A DNA stretch of 64,000 nucleotides from Rattus norvegicus (GCF_036323735.1 NC_086024.1:136783053-136847052), one strand, 5' to 3'. Shown: positions 43,591 through 55,879, counted from the first letter of the stretch. The notes: generated by a model not told the origin, from the sequence alone. Made by a program: numbers and translations.

Positions 43591-45049
43591 GAAATACATG
43601 CTGGTTTTACATCACGGTGTCACTGTGCATACAGCCCACCTCTGCAGGTCTCTCTCGGAGCTCTTACTGCTTCAGTATGTAGGAACTGACTTTCGGACCT
43701 GCCCCTGCTGCAAAGGGCCTCATCTACAGCTGTGTCCCTCACGGCAATTATGTCCCCATTCATCTGTGAGCAGGTTGGGGCTCTTCGAGGGTGGATTGAT
43801 TTGCTCAGGTTCTGGGAGAGGACTGGGGGGAGCAAGGGTGGCTGGCAAGCAAGGAGTGGTGACCAGGGCTCCAGCCACAGGGCAGCAAGGAATGCTGGGA
43901 AATGTCCTGACTCCAGCAGTGTTAGGTTGGGGGACAGAGGTGACGAATAAGCCCTCTGGGACCTGCAGGAGTTATTGAGGTCCAATATCTGGCCACAAGT
44001 TCTCTCTCCCAGGCATCAGGCTCCTCTGCTGGCCTGGCTGGATCTGCAGAGCTGGGCCCTGCCCTCCAGGACATCCACTCTGACCCACTTCCATGCCGGC
44101 TGCTCCCAGGTGTTCTCACTCCTACGGGGAAATGCCAATCCTCCCACCTCAGCAGCTTGGAGCAGCCTCTGTACCTGATGCCTGTCCCCTAGTACCTAGG
44201 TCAGGACCAGGCATGTGCTGGTACAGAAAGGTCAGGCTGGGTGGGTGGGTGAGGGTGTGGCATGCAGTGTGGCCCACCTTGATCAAGGGGCCAGTGTGGT
44301 AATTAGGGCAGGCATCTATCAGAAGAGGAGTGGCGCTGGGGATGTTCACCTGCGTCCTAAGCCCGGCTTCTTCTGACTCAAGGCTGCTCTACCATTTGCG
44401 AGCCTGAAATAGCTAAAACCCGGCATCTGCCAGATCACAGTCTTACTCCATTCTTCTGAAATGGGCCTCCCTCAGCTGCCCTGCCTCAGCCATTCCTGGC
44501 GTTTGGCTGACTCAGGCTAAGGCCATCCCCAGCACCGTACAGTGCTCTGGGCCTGGCTCCCCAGGGCTGACTCCATTGACCACCTTGTTTCAGTCTCCTT
44601 GGAGACCACTAAGCACACAAAGCTACGAGAGCGCAGTGGTAAGGGCGCCGATGCCAGCAGGCCCAGGCTCTCCTCTCCTTGGGGCATCCACACACTGCTG
44701 GATCTCCAGAGAGGAGGTGTCCCCCGCCCTCAGAGCTCTGGTGTGGGCCTGGGCCTGAGGGTTCCTTGTAACCCTGATCCTCTGCTCAGTGGACCACAGG
44801 GCTGGCCAGGCCAGCTGTACTCCCACAAGCCTTTTTCTTCATTTTAAAGAAAATTTTGTCACAGCAGAATTTTATAACCCAAATCACATTTCTTCACTCA
44901 GCTCTCAATTCTGTTACTTAAAGCAGGACTGCCACCCTAAGCCGTCTCACAGTAAAGGATTGTAAAGCTAAAGAAAGGAGACGCCTTAATTTTGTATTTT
45001 GCTAAAAATTCTTCCCACAGGGCCTTAAAAACCCTTTGTTTTTATATTT
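43591..45049. other. Unique sequence
   Basis: No recognised gene or repeat. Confidence 0.45.
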
Positions 45050-45107
45050 TGCTATTTGTATATGTTTTTATTTATTTCCTTGGGCGGGGAGGGAGGGAGG
45101 GAGAGAG

Positions 45108-45147
<40 letters not shown>

Positions 45148-45318
45148 CTGTACAAGTCACTGTGTAGGAGTGGAGCTCAGAGGACAACTTCTGGGGACTG
45201 GACTGGGTGCCTGGGAGGACTGGTTCTCCCCTTACACCGTGTGAGCCTCAAGGCTCGACCTCAGGTTGTTGGGCTTGGCTGCAGGCACCCTCACCTCCTG
45301 AGCCAGCTCAGCAACCAT
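45050..45318 (-). repeat. B3 SINE with internal (GA)n expansion
   Basis: Inverted B3: tail at about 45055, 'gctcagaggacaacttctgg', then 'ctgagccagctcagcaacc'. A GGGA/GA array at 45088-45144 has grown within its 3' region. Confidence 0.8.
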
Positions 45319-46299
45319 TTGTCCATTGTTGTTTTAAATCAGGTAATTTAGGGTCAGCACTGTTCACTAGATGCTGGCGTTTGCTCAGTACATAAATGAG
45401 GTTCAAGGATTATTTCTTCTTCATTTTATATTTTTAAAATTTCTCGCAATATTAATATTGTGAAATATTCCACATTGTTGAATGTTTAGATATTTTTCTT
45501 CGGTGAAGCATGCGTTTATTGTCATGGCCCAGTTGGAACTCTGTGCTCTGCTGGCTGTTATCTGAGCAGCTATGAGCTTGGTGGCCTTGCTGTGTGGTTA
45601 CAGTTCCACTGTCCTTAGAGCAAAGAGGCCGGCAGGAGAATGGATCATACGAAGGGGATCAAAGGTATGGGCCTCCAACATGGCTGTGGTTCTGCCAGCA
45701 AGAACAGGGTGTGTGGCTTGAATCAGAGGTGACAGCTGCCAATCAGTGTTTGCTTTTGCTTTTGAGGCAGGTGCCAACGTGGAAGCCAACAGGTTTACAT
45801 ATGACCTCATATGTAAACAACTGGCTATTTCAGGGTAGCTTGTGGCTAAGCACTAAGTTGCTGCTGAGTATTTTAGACTCTGTAGTGATACGGGGCACAG
45901 TGAGTGGGGACGACAGTGCAGACAGCAGCAGCAGCAGCAGCAGCCACTGAGAACAGGGACATGTTCAGCCATGTACTTGCTGAGGTGACCCAGGGAATTC
46001 GTGAAGAAGCTATGCAGATAGCACTGGGCCTTTCTGGGACTAAATGAGCTCAGTCAGGAGCCCCGAAGAGTCCAACTAGGAATCCGTCTTAGCTGAGGAT
46101 GTTAGAAGGATCATTCTGCATGGTTTTGGGTTTGTGCGCAGTTGCTAGGAAATAGCCTGAAGGAGACGCCACCTGGGGAGTTGATGATGGGGTCAAGGCC
46201 AGTGCAGACACCTGCCATTCTCTCTGTGTATCACTAGTAAGGCGAGTCTGGCATTCTTTTCAACACCAAACTAAAGCTACATACACAGGCTTAGAAACA
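45319..46299. other. Unique sequence with a short CAG tract
   Basis: A (CAG)7 run occupies 45923-45943. It is not in a credible coding frame. Nothing else recognised. Confidence 0.5.
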
Positions 46300-46490
46300 C
46301 TCCATGGTACCAGCGGTGGTGTGTGAGCGTTTGATCTTATGTATGTGGTGCTGGTGGAGATCAGAAGAGTGTATCAGATGCCTCTGGGCTGGAGTTATGG
46401 ACAGTCGTGAGCCGCCACGTGGGTCCTGGAAACAGGGTCCTCTGCAAGAACAAGTGCTCTTGACCACCGAGATTCCTCCAGCCCTCCCAC
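46300..46490 (-). repeat. B3 SINE
   Basis: 'gatcagaagagtgtatcaga', 'gacagtcgtgagccgccacg', 'gagattcctccagccc' on plus. Confidence 0.85.
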
Positions 46491-48344
46491 AGGCTTCTTC
46501 GTGTGACAAAGATGACCTGAGCTCTGCTTCCTGGGTCAGGCAGACCTGGGGCCCAGAGGAAGAAGGATGGTGGGCCTTTTTGATGTTTGGGCCTTTGTCC
46601 CTGCCTGCATTGTCTCAGTCCCATCTGATCTCAGCCTTTAGGGGAACATTTGAAAACACTGTTTTGGAAAGAAGTCAAGCTTCTGCGTGGAGCTTTTTCA
46701 GAGAAGGACCAGAACTTGTGAGGAGGCTCCGTGTAGCCACCGCCGGATGGCACATCTTGTCTTCTGTATTCTCCATAGTGCTCCTTTCTGTCCTATTTGA
46801 AGCCACCAAGGAGTTTCCTGTGGACAATTACCAGATCCATTCCAGGGGCTGAACTCTAGGCTGGGTCCCAGAATAGAAGTGCTTGAATGGCGTTCTCTCA
46901 GAGACTTGGAGGAGCAGCCAAGGCTGAGCCCTGGGACATTGAGGGACCCCAGGGGAGGTGGAAGAGATGAGCTTACCTGGGCCATTAAAGGACATCAGTA
47001 TCTTTCCTCCAGGTTCCTTCCATAGAAGAAGCTGCTACCAGGAGGGGACGAATCCCTGGCGTTCCCTCCCACCCCCCTGTAGATCTTGGCAGGGAGAGAG
47101 CAGCACCTTCCTGACTCCTTGATGTACCAGCCCTGTCAGCCCCACCCCCACCGGTGAGCGGAAAGGCCTGTGGGACATGCCCATCTGCAATGGTTAACTG
47201 AGAGATCGTGGGGATAAACGCTCCCTAGGCCTCGGCCAGCTGGATCCTGTGATCCCGAGCCTGGTGCCGGCGCGGTCAGCACACAAAGATGCTTTGTTCA
47301 TGTACTCGAATAAACACTCCCCCTGGATACTTACTCCCAGCTCAAATGTAATATGGGGTGTAAGTTACTCTTTAACAGTCAATTGGATACTGGCTGTTGA
47401 GTTCTGAACTGATTTCCTGGAGGGAAGGGATGGCCATGCCAGCCCAGGGGATGACCAGCCTAGGAGCGCCCATGGCTGGCCATCACCAGGACCCTGAGAG
47501 CAGACACAGTGGCTACTGAAGTCTTCTCCAAGAGGCAGGGGAAACTGTGTAATGGAGGCTCAGCAAAGGGGGTGTTTATTTTGCCCAGGCATGGAGCCTG
47601 TCTGTCCATTCCCCTGCATCCACACCAGATCCTCGGGAGAAAGTGGTCATCGTGTGCTTTGAGTGGGATTGGGTTGCACAGTGCCATCATGACCAGCCCC
47701 AAGTTCCACTCCCACCATTTGCTATCCCCACCCATGTCCAAGCCTGGTCTTCTAGATCAGGGTAAATGGCTGGCATACCATGGCCTGTCAACCTTTAGAG
47801 AGTAAATAAAACCGCACCGGAGTGAGGAGTGGTAACTTCTGGCAGAGTCCCTGTCTAGCTTGTGGCAGGCCCTGGGTTCCATCTCCGATGTCACAGATAT
47901 CAGTGAATAGGCACTGCACACGGTTTCACATGTCAAACTTTATAAATCTAGGCGAGGACGGTGGGCAGAGATTGTGTGAGGATTCACCGGGAGGAAAGGC
48001 AGTCATCTCCCTCCCTGCTTCCTGATCTGATTGGACCATGGGAGGCCTCTGCTCCAGGGGAGCTTGTCCACGGCTTGCTAGGGACCATCGCTTGGTACAG
48101 AAAGATGAGCAAGGCTATGGGCTTGACCCTGTGTGGGTATTTGGACCAGAAAGGGAAGAGGGGATCACTTGGCAGAAGGACCATGTGATTCAGTGTCACG
48201 TGGGTGTCATGGAGGTCCCTGCACAATGCCACCCTCTGTGGCCTCAGGAGGGTACAGGAGGGCATCAGGAGAAAGACTCAGGAAGAGGTGTGGGAGGAAG
48301 AGAGTCAGAAGGCCTCAGAGCAACAGAGAGCTGTCCTTTCCTTG
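46491..48344. other. Mostly unique sequence
   Basis: No coding exon recognised. The block 47145-47350 has LTR-like composition (AATAAA at about 47309) but I cannot assign it. Confidence 0.4.
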
Positions 48345-48680
48345 ACCTGTGTGCTGGTTCGAATGAGAACGGTCTCCATGTGTTCATAGATTTGAATGTT
48401 TGGTTCTTGGAAAGGTGAGAAGGTGTGGCCTTGGAGGAGGAGGTGTGTCACAGGAGTTGGCTTTGAGGTTTCAAAGGCCCATGCTGGGCACAGTCTCCAC
48501 CTCTCTCCCTCCATCTTGCAGATAAGAGACACGCCCTTAGCAATTGCTCCTGCAGTGGGCCTACCTGCCACCATGACTCTCAGACTGTAAGCAAGCCCCC
48601 GGCCAAATGCCTTCTTCTAAAGCTTATCTTGCCCGTGGTGTCTCATTACAGCAATAGAAAAGTGACAGAAACAGCCCGCT
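48345..48680 (+). mobile_element. MaLR-type LTR (MT/ORR1-like)
   Basis: 'gtgtgctggttcgaatgaga', 'tggttcttggaaaggtgaga', 'cagactgtaagcaagccccc', ending 'gcaatagaaaagtgacagaa'. Complete or nearly so. Confidence 0.75.
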
Positions 48681-48989
48681 TGGAGTCAGTGGCCAGCCAT
48701 GGTACTTAGGCCCAGGATCCTGTGCCCTGTCAGTAGATCTGGGCTCTGTGAGCTTGAGAGACATTGTCTCGGGACGGATACTGTAGGCCCCGGCTTCCTT
48801 CATGCTTCCTCACACTTCTGGCTGCTTTCAGCGATGGGTGTGGAAATAAAGAAGGGCAGGAAGGGAGCCGGAGGCTGCTGTGTGAACAAGAGAGCCTAGA
48901 GGCAGCCTGCTCCCTACCTGTGGAGACTTGGGCTGACCTGTATTGACTCAAATGCTGAGTGTTAGAGGATCTAACAGATTTGGGTGGGC
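48681..48989. other. Unique sequence
   Basis: No recognised feature. Confidence 0.4.
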
Positions 48990-49545
48990 AAGAAGGGGAG
49001 GGCTAGCCTGAATCCAGGCTCTGAAGAGAGTGGAACCTGCCTTTGGTGGCTGCTCTTGGTGGTCAACTCATCTGGAAGTAACTAGAACTCAAGCAGCTGG
49101 GTACATCTGATTTTTAAAAATTAAATCATTGCAAGTGGGAAGACCCACCTTAAATCCAGATCTTCCGAGGTGGGAAGAGCCATCTTTAACCTGGGCCTCG
49201 CCTTCTGCTGGCAGAAGATGAAGGCAAAGGACATGGAAGAGAGAAGCCTGTTCTTTTGCCTGCTTGCCTTCGCTCTGCCTGGCAAGCCCGTCCCTCCACT
49301 GGCCCCCAGAGCCCACTTCTTTAGGATTCCGGTGTACACTGAAGACCAGCTGAGTCAGCCTCGTGGACTGAACTGGATTCTTAGACCTTCTGCTGGGAGA
49401 CAGCCATTGTTGGACTCGCTGGACAAGACACAGCCTATAAGCCACTCTAGTAAAACATAAATATGTATAAATACACACACACGCACACACACACACACAC
49501 ACACACACTCATTCTATCAGTTCTGTTCCTCTAGAGAACCCTACT
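48990..49545 (+). mobile_element. ERVL-type LTR (MLT2/RMER15-like)
   Basis: 'ctgcttgccttcgctctgcc', 'ggattccggtgtacactgaa', 'gacagccattgttggactcg', ending 'gttcctctagagaaccctac'. A (CA)n array at 49473-49507 sits in the 3' part. Family assignment is tentative. Confidence 0.6.
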
Positions 49546-49639
49546 ACACTGCCTGAGGGGTCAGGTCAGCATGAGACAGTGGTGGTGGGTGTGGATACAG
49601 GGCATTCTGACCAGTAGTGACACTAAGTGTATCTTTATT

Positions 49640-49744
49640 TATTTATTTATTTATTTTTGGTCTTTTTTTCGGAGCTGGGGACCGAACCCAGGGCCTTGTG
49701 CTTCCTAGGCAAGCGCTCTACCTCTGAGCTAAATCCCCAGCCCC
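49640..49744 (-). repeat. ID element
   Basis: Inverted ID with a TTTA-rich tail on plus; target-site duplication 'gtgtatctttattt'. Confidence 0.95.
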
Positions 49745-49842
49745 GTGTATCTTTATTTTATGTGCATGTGTGCATGTGTGCATGAGGGAGAAAGAGAGGA
49801 CCTGTCTAAAAATCCTCAGATGTTCATAAAAGGTGGAGTTCG

Positions 49843-50020
49843 GTGGCTGGAGATAGGACTTAGTGGTTAAGAGGGCCCGGGTTTGATTCCCAGCACCCGC
49901 ATGGCAGTTCACGGCTGTCTAGATTTCCAGTTCCAGGGGATCCAACATGCTCTTCTGGGCTTTGTGCAACACCTGGTACACAGACGCACAGTATAAAAAT
50001 TCCAACAATCTCTGAAAGGA
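49843..50020 (+). repeat. B3 SINE
   Basis: 'gtggctggagataggactta', 'gtttgattcccagcacccgc', 'agttccaggggatccaacat'. Confidence 0.85.
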
Positions 50021-50097
50021 AGATGTGGTGTTGCATAGAAGCGCACACCTTTCCCCTTGGGCTTTCTCTCTAGTTGACTGAAGAATTGATGCAATGA

Positions 50098-50250
50098 ACC
50101 AGGCAGCGGTGCATGTCTTTAATCCCCACACCTGCAGAGGCAGGTGGATCTCTATGAGTTCAAAGCCAGCCTGGTCTACAGAATGAGCTCCTGTAAAGCC
50201 AGGGCTACACAGAGAAACCCTGCCTTTAAAACCCAGGGGAAAAAAATCGG
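50098..50250 (+). repeat. B1 SINE
   Basis: 'ccaggcagcggtgcatgtct', 'ttcaaagccagcctggtcta', 'acacagagaaaccctgcctt'. Confidence 0.92.
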
Positions 50251-50412
50251 TGCCGTGGCAGTGCTATGTGAATAGCGTCTGTCCTGACCTGTGTAGGCTG
50301 TAACAGGCTAAGGCTGCGTGTGTGTTCAACGCAGATGCGCTTTTTTCAGATACTTTAAATTTGCTATTGGTTGGATGTTTGGCTATGGGATTCATAGATA
50401 TTGAGAACTGCC

Positions 50413-50483
50413 TACTTTTTTTTTTTTTTTTTTTTTTTGGTTCTTTTTTTCGGAGCTGGGGACCGAACCCAGGGCCTTGCGCT
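50413..50483 (-). repeat. 5'-truncated ID element
   Basis: Inverted ID 3' half only; the body stops at 'gggccttgcgc'. Imperfect target-site duplication 'gagaactgcctac' / 'gagagctgcctac'. Confidence 0.92.
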
Positions 50484-51929
50484 GAGAGCTGCCTACATTT
50501 TTGAATCTGTGTATTGGGAGTTGGAAAAGCATGTGTGTCCGGAGGAGGCACGGTGTTAGGGAGGAAGGCAGAAGAACCTCTCACAGTAAATGTAATTCCG
50601 CAAAAGTCAAGGCCCAAGGGAGCCCAGCACGATGGCCTCTGAGCAGAGAGGGGAGAGAGGATCGCCGGCCCAAGTCTCCGGAATGTTCTCCTTGAATACT
50701 AGCCACTGTCACCTAGCCCTTGTGCGCAGGGACACAGTAAGTAGGTGGAGGGATAGGGTGGGAAGGCAGGATGGATGTCTGGATGCACAGCCCTGGTTCT
50801 GGGGATGTTGCCTTCAGGAGGTCTGGAGGCTGGGGCTAGAGAGGGACAGACACTCTGTAGAAGAGTGGACACTGTATTAGGAAAGCTGCTCTGAGCAAGT
50901 CTACAGCTGGTGAGGCCTCGCTTCAGGCTTCCTTCACGGGCATGTCCTTAGAACTCAAGGGCTCCTGTGTGCATGTCATCTCCCCAGAGGCTCTGCAGGG
51001 TGGAGCATTGGACCCACTCAGGCCCAGAGCAGCAGGTCTGCCCTCTGCCCCAGGACCCCACTGGGGAATAGCTACTGGCCAGCACCGATCAGCTCGGACC
51101 TGCAAACAATCCCCAGAGACAGTGTGAGGGAAACAGCTCTCCTGTGCCAGGTCCTGTGGCTGGAGAGGCAGCCTGCTGTGGAGTCAGGAGAAGCCCAGTA
51201 CCTGTGAGTTGGTAAATGCTGCCCAGTGGGCTTGGGGAGCCCTGCTAGGGGATGGTTGTAAGGCAGCAGAGCCTCTGCAGACGGGGCGAGTCTCACACTC
51301 ACTCGCTGGCTGGGCAGATGCAAGGAAGGTCACCGGTGCCAGTTTCAGTAGAACAGCCATTTGGCTACCAGGCCAGAGTGGGGACAAAAACACAAGGTCC
51401 CACTCTGTCTCTTTTCAAAAGGGCAAGAGAGACTGCATTTCTATAGCAGAGTGACTTCATTGTGGCTGCAAGAAACTGAGCCTGCTAGGACAGGTAGTGT
51501 CTCTGTGTGGCTCCTCACTGTCCCCACAGCAGTCTCTTTGTGGGGCAGGAGAGAGGGTGGCCTCCTGCCAGTCTCCTAGATACTTGAGGACACTAATAGT
51601 CCATCATGTTGTCCCCAAGCCTTGGTTTGGGGCTATCGCGTCACCCGAAGACAGGTGGGTGGGAAGGGCACCAGTGAAACCCATGTGTGGCAGGGAGTCC
51701 TCTGCTTGTTTCTGTCTTCCTCATTCAGAAGGCATCCAGAGCCCTAGGGTGGACTATCGGGTGGCTCCCACATGGTGCCAATCTGGGCAGGGGTGGGGCT
51801 TTTGATCCATGTATTATTGGGAGAATGGTGGCCTGTCCCCATGTAGGCATGGGTGGACAGGCCGCCCTGCAGGAGCATGAAACTGTGAGTTCTAAGCCCT
51901 GGTTCTGCAGGGAGAAAACCTCACTAACT
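50484..51929. other. Unique sequence
   Basis: No recognised gene or repeat. Confidence 0.45.
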
Positions 51930-52082
51930 TTCTGACCCTCCCTCCTGTGTTTCTGCCCAGCGTGGCCTGAAAGCAATGGACAGTTGACCATGGACTGAAA
52001 CTTTGAGACTATGAGCCCCAAACAAGTTCTCTTTAAAGTTGACTTTTCTCAGTTATGTTGTGACAGAGGCAAACACTAACAA
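51930..52082 (+). mobile_element. MaLR-type LTR 3' end
   Basis: 'tgagactatgagccccaaac', 'cagttatgttgtgacagagg', 'caaacactaac'. The 5' extent is unclear. Confidence 0.55.
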
Positions 52083-52089
52083 AGTTCTT

Positions 52090-52465
52090 TTTAAACTTAT
52101 TATTTTGAGACTCTCTCTCTATAGTCCTGGCTGTCCTGGCACTTGCCACATAGACCAGGCTGGCCTCAAACTCACAGAGCCTCTTCTGCCCCTTGCCTTC
52201 TGAGTGCCGGCATGAAAGGCACACGCCACCTCGTCTAAAGGCACAGACCATGCCTCGTCTAACGGTTTGAAACTGCAACTTCGAATTGTTTAATAGACAT
52301 AGGGCCATCGAGGCTATTTTTTCTGTTTTTATCACTTGTGTGCGCGCTAAGAGAACAACTCCTAAGAGTCGGTTTGCTCCCTCCACCATGTGGGTGCTGT
52401 GGATGAACTCAGGCCTGTGGGGCTTCCAGGCAAGTACCTTTGCCAGCTGAGCCATCTTGCCAACC
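52090..52465 (-). repeat. B1 SINE and B3 fragment
   Basis: Inverted B1 (52090-52265: 'catagaccaggctggcctca') followed by an inverted B3 head (52330-52465: 'agctgagccatcttgccaac'). Confidence 0.82.
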
Positions 52466-52866
52466 TTCCTTTTCCTTGGTGTGAACTCTGGAATGATGTT
52501 TGCTTACGTGGGATTTGACCAATTCTTCTATCCTGTAGCATTTATTGGCACAGAGGTGTTGATGGCATTCTCTTGTTGTCCTTTCGATCTGTATGTGTCC
52601 AGTTACTGAGGACTGAAGCCAGGTCTTGAGCAGGCCACTCCTGTCACAGAGCCCCACCCTAGTCCTTGTCCCGTGAATGTCTGTGGAATCTGTATTGACA
52701 TCGTCCATTTCAGACTCTGTCTTCTCTGTCAGTCTGTCTAGGGGTTTACTCATGTATTAATTCATCTTCTCAGTGAACTGGCATTATGCTCATCAACTTT
52801 GCTCCATTGCTTTTCTGACTTCAATCTCACTGGAATAGATTGTTACCTTTTGCTTTCTTAGTTACA
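52466..52866. other. Unique sequence
   Basis: A frame continuing leftwards on minus (52409-52753) reads 'SHVSKHHSRVHTKEK'-like residues but has no complete zinc-finger or other domain. Nothing else recognised. Confidence 0.4.
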
Positions 52867-52909
<43 letters not shown>

Positions 52910-52913
52910 TTTC
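52867..52913. repeat. (TTTC)n microsatellite
   Basis: About 11 CTTT units, probably the grown tail of the adjacent inverted B1. Confidence 0.95.
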
Positions 52914-52917
52914 TTTA

Positions 52918-53062
52918 TTTTTTGAGACAGGGTTTCTCTGTGTAGCCCTGGCTGTCTTGGAACTCACTGTGTAGACCATGCTGGCCCTGAACTCAAGAGA
53001 TCCGCCCGCCTCTGCCTCCTGAATGCTGGGATTTAAAGGCGTGCACCACCATGCCCGGCCAT
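52918..53062 (-). repeat. B1 SINE
   Basis: 'gagacagggtttctctgtgt', 'agccctggctgtcttggaac', 'gcgtgcaccaccatgcccgg'. Close to consensus. Confidence 0.97.
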
Positions 53063-53079
53063 ACTTTTTCTATTTTTTT

Positions 53080-53216
53080 TTTCCTCTTTTTGAGACAGAG
53101 TTTCACTATTTGGCCTTACTGGCCTAGAACTTATTAGACGAGGCTATCCTCAAACTCACAGATCTGCCTGCCCTGCAGTGCTGAGATCAAAGGTGTGAGC
53201 CACTATGCCTGGCTCT
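53080..53216 (-). repeat. B1 SINE
   Basis: 'gagacagagtttcactattt', 'atcctcaaactcacagatct', 'gtgagccactatgcctggc'. Confidence 0.92.
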
Positions 53217-53709
53217 ACAGTTGTTTGTTTATAATTTGCCTGTGTAGTTTCTATAGCAGGCTCAGAGTCTCTGTGCCTCAGTCTCTAGCCCACCTGGGGT
53301 TGTTTGACTTTATTCTCCCTCACCCAATGGGTTCATTAACAGTCTTGGAATTCAGTTCTCTGAGGCTTGTTGTCTCTGGACTTCTTAGCCCTGGAGCACA
53401 AATTAAATCAAGTTTCTCCCTGGCAGGAGAAGGTGCCACATTCTCGGGCCACATTCTCCGCACTGGGCCAGATCTTGTACACGATGTGGCCTGTGGAGCG
53501 GGAAGCCCCAGCTTCATTCCCTTGCACGCTGTCTTGCCAGGAGCTAGGAGACGTACTGATGGGGGTGGGAGCGCTGCTCAGGCAGGCCCAACCTGTGCCC
53601 TCCATGCTGCGTTTCCCAAGCAGTTGGCTGGGGCTCTGGATGCACACCACACTTGGCTATGGTTCTGCTTAGTTGCTGTGCCCGCCCACTCGATGACACT
53701 TATCGGAAA
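53217..53709. other. Unique sequence
   Basis: Two long plus-strand frames overlap (177 and 101 codons), with no similarity I recognise. Confidence 0.4.
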
Positions 53710-53890
53710 ACCAGAATGCAGGGGCTGAAGGAACAGCTCATCAGAACGCTTACTGCCTTTTTAGAGGGCCTGAGTTTGGTTTCAGTACCTATACTGTGTA
53801 ACTCCCAACTCCAGTCCCATGTCCTCTTCTGGCCTCTGAGGGCACACGAACACAGTGCTGAGGGCACAGTTGTCACCTAAGCTCTAGGCC
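53710..53890 (+). repeat. B3 SINE, diverged
   Basis: 'caggggctgaaggaacagct', 'ctcttctggcctctgagggc'. Confidence 0.7.
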
Positions 53891-54604
53891 AACAAGGCCA
53901 CTGTGGCGACTAGTTTGGCTACATTCTGGCTCCACCTACAGGGCACTTTTGGAAACCCTGGTGGACTCAAAGTGTATTCTCCATTTTACAAACACAAATG
54001 GAGTCTGGACAGGCACGTTTTAAGATTTTCTTTTTTTGTTGTTAATGTTGTTTTTTAAAAACATGCTCTCACTGTGTAAACAAGGCTTATAATTGCCCTG
54101 CCTCTGCTCAGGAGTGCTCAGACAAGGGGCCTGTGTCCCCGCTCCCAGTGTGCTACAGACAACAGGCAGCCCCAATGGACTCGCTCTCAGTTTTCTAATG
54201 GAAGGACCACTTAGTAGTAATGGGGGAAGAACAGCTGCCAGCATGTGTGTGGAGAGCAATTCCAAGGCAGATGCAAGCAGCTACCTCTCTAGATGGGCTC
54301 AGGCTCCCTGAATCCTTCCTGCCCTGGCACTTGATAGCCCCAACAACACTAAGCCACAGAGCAGATGGCCACTGTCCATGAACTGTGAAGCAACTGCCAA
54401 GTGGCTGGTGGTAGTCAAGGCAGGGCTTCAAGTCTGTTTTTAGTGTGACTGGCATCAAGCACATCTCAAAGAACTTAGAAATATTAACTTGTCAAGCTCT
54501 TCCCCAGGCCAGTGTAAAGACACACAGGTGCCCAAGTCCACACTAATGGCCTTTAGGTGATTCCAGTTCGGACTGAGAAGAGTTGGTGCAAACCACCAGT
54601 TTTG
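53891..54604. other. Unique sequence
   Basis: No recognised feature. Confidence 0.45.
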
Positions 54605-54796
54605 TTTTTTATTTTAAAAAATATTTATTTTATGTATATGAGTATACTGTAGCTGTCCTTAGACACACACCAGAAGAGGGCACTGGATCCCATTACAGAT
54701 GGTTGTGAGCCACCATGTAGTTGCTCGGAATTGAACTCAGGACCTCTGGAAGAACAGTCAGTGCTCTTAACCGCTGAGCCATCTCTCCAGCCCCTT
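54605..54796 (-). repeat. B2 SINE
   Basis: Inverted, near consensus: 'accagaagagggcactggat', 'gctcttaaccgctgagccat', 'ctctccagcccc'. Confidence 0.96.
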
Positions 54797-54884
54797 TATT
54801 GTTGTTTTGAGTTAGGTTCTGACCATGAAACTCTGGCTGGCTTGAAATTCAGTAACGTAGAACTTAAACTCAGGAGATCTGCTT

Positions 54885-55075
54885 CCAGAGCTGCACTGGA
54901 TAGTTTATGTCAACTTGAGCCAAGCTAGGTCATCTGAGAGGAATAAACTTAACTGAAAAATGGGTTGTAGGCAGCCATAGGGTGTTTTCTTAATAAGTGA
55001 TTGATGTCGATGGGTGATGCCTCTTCTCAGCTGGTGGTTCTAGGTGCTTTAAGAAAGCAGGTGGTGGTTGGGGGG
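54885..55075 (+). mobile_element. MaLR-type LTR, 5' part (interrupted)
   Basis: 'agtttatgtcaacttgagcc', 'agtgattgatgtcgatgggt', 'gctttaagaaagcaggtggt'. Sequence resumes at 55515 after three SINEs. Confidence 0.78.
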
Positions 55076-55079
55076 TGCG

Positions 55080-55245
55080 TGGGGGGAGGCAGATGTGGTT
55101 GTGCAAGTCTTTAATCCCAGCACTTGGGAGGCAGAGGCAGGCGATCTCCATGAGCTCAAGGCCAGCCTGGTCTACAATGCAAGATAGACAGGATTTGTTA
55201 CAGAGAAACCCTGTTCTTAAAACAAAACAAAAAGACAGAAAGGGG
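55080..55245 (+). repeat. B1 SINE nested in LTR
   Basis: 'gcaagtctttaatcccagca', 'cttgggaggcagaggcaggc', A-rich end. Confidence 0.92.
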
Positions 55246-55249
55246 GTTG

Positions 55250-55425
55250 GGGGCTGGAAGACAGCTCAGCAGTTAAAAACACTGCAGAGGACCAGGGTTC
55301 AATTCTCAGTATCCCCACAGTGGCTCACAGCCATCTAACTCCAGTTCCAGGGTCTTCTGATGCCCTCACACAAACATACATGTAGCACCAAAGCACATAA
55401 GAGAAATTAAAAAAAAAAAAAACCA
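55250..55425 (+). repeat. B2/B3 SINE nested in LTR
   Basis: 'ggggctggaagacagctcag', 'ggttcaattctcagtatccc', poly-A at 55411-55423. Confidence 0.88.
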
Positions 55426-55430
55426 ACTGG

Positions 55431-55508
55431 GGTTGGGGATTTAGCTCAGTGGTAGAGCGCTTGCCTAGCAAGCGCAAGGCCCTGGGTTCGGTCCTCAGCT
55501 CCGGGGAG
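55431..55508 (+). repeat. ID element nested in LTR
   Basis: 'ggggttggggatttagctca' through 'cagctccgg'; the tail is GC/A-mixed rather than pure A. Confidence 0.93.
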
Positions 55509-55514
55509 CCGGGG

Positions 55515-55712
55515 CGGAGAAACCAACCAAGCAAGCAAGCTGAGGGAGCGGGCCAGTAAGCAGCACCTTCCATGGCCTCTGCATCAGCTCCCGCCTCCAG
55601 GTTCCTGCCTTGGTTCCCCATAATGAACTGTGATTCAGAACATGTAACACAAATCAAGCTTCTTCCTCCCCGAGTTGGACATGGTGTTCATCATACCAAC
55701 AGTAAGTAACCC
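55515..55712 (+). mobile_element. MaLR-type LTR, 3' part
   Basis: 'gggccagtaagcagcacctt', 'ccaggttcctgccttggttc', 'gttggacatggtgttcatca', 'agtaagtaaccctaggaca' continue the LTR begun at 54885. Confidence 0.78.
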
Positions 55713-55734
55713 TAGGACAGGAGCTATGGAATTA

Positions 55735-55872
55735 GAGGTGTACACCACCCCTCCTAAATGTGTGTGAAGTAGTCCAGCTTAGCCTCAAATTCATTGTCAT
55801 TGAAAGACTCGGAACTCTTTACCCTCTTGCCTCAACCTCCCAAGAGCTGAGACCACAGGTACAAGGTACCAT
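55735..55872 (-). repeat. B1-like SINE, diverged
   Basis: 'gtagtccagcttagcctcaa', 'cttgcctcaacctcccaaga'. Confidence 0.55.
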
Positions 55873-55879
55873 GCCTTCT

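Noticed and set aside
45923..45943. (CAG)7 as a coding polyglutamine tract
   Set aside because: Not in any credible exon; short and in unique noncoding DNA.
46304..46852. 182-codon plus ORF
   Set aside because: Its N-terminal third is B3 SINE sequence and there are no splice or family signals.
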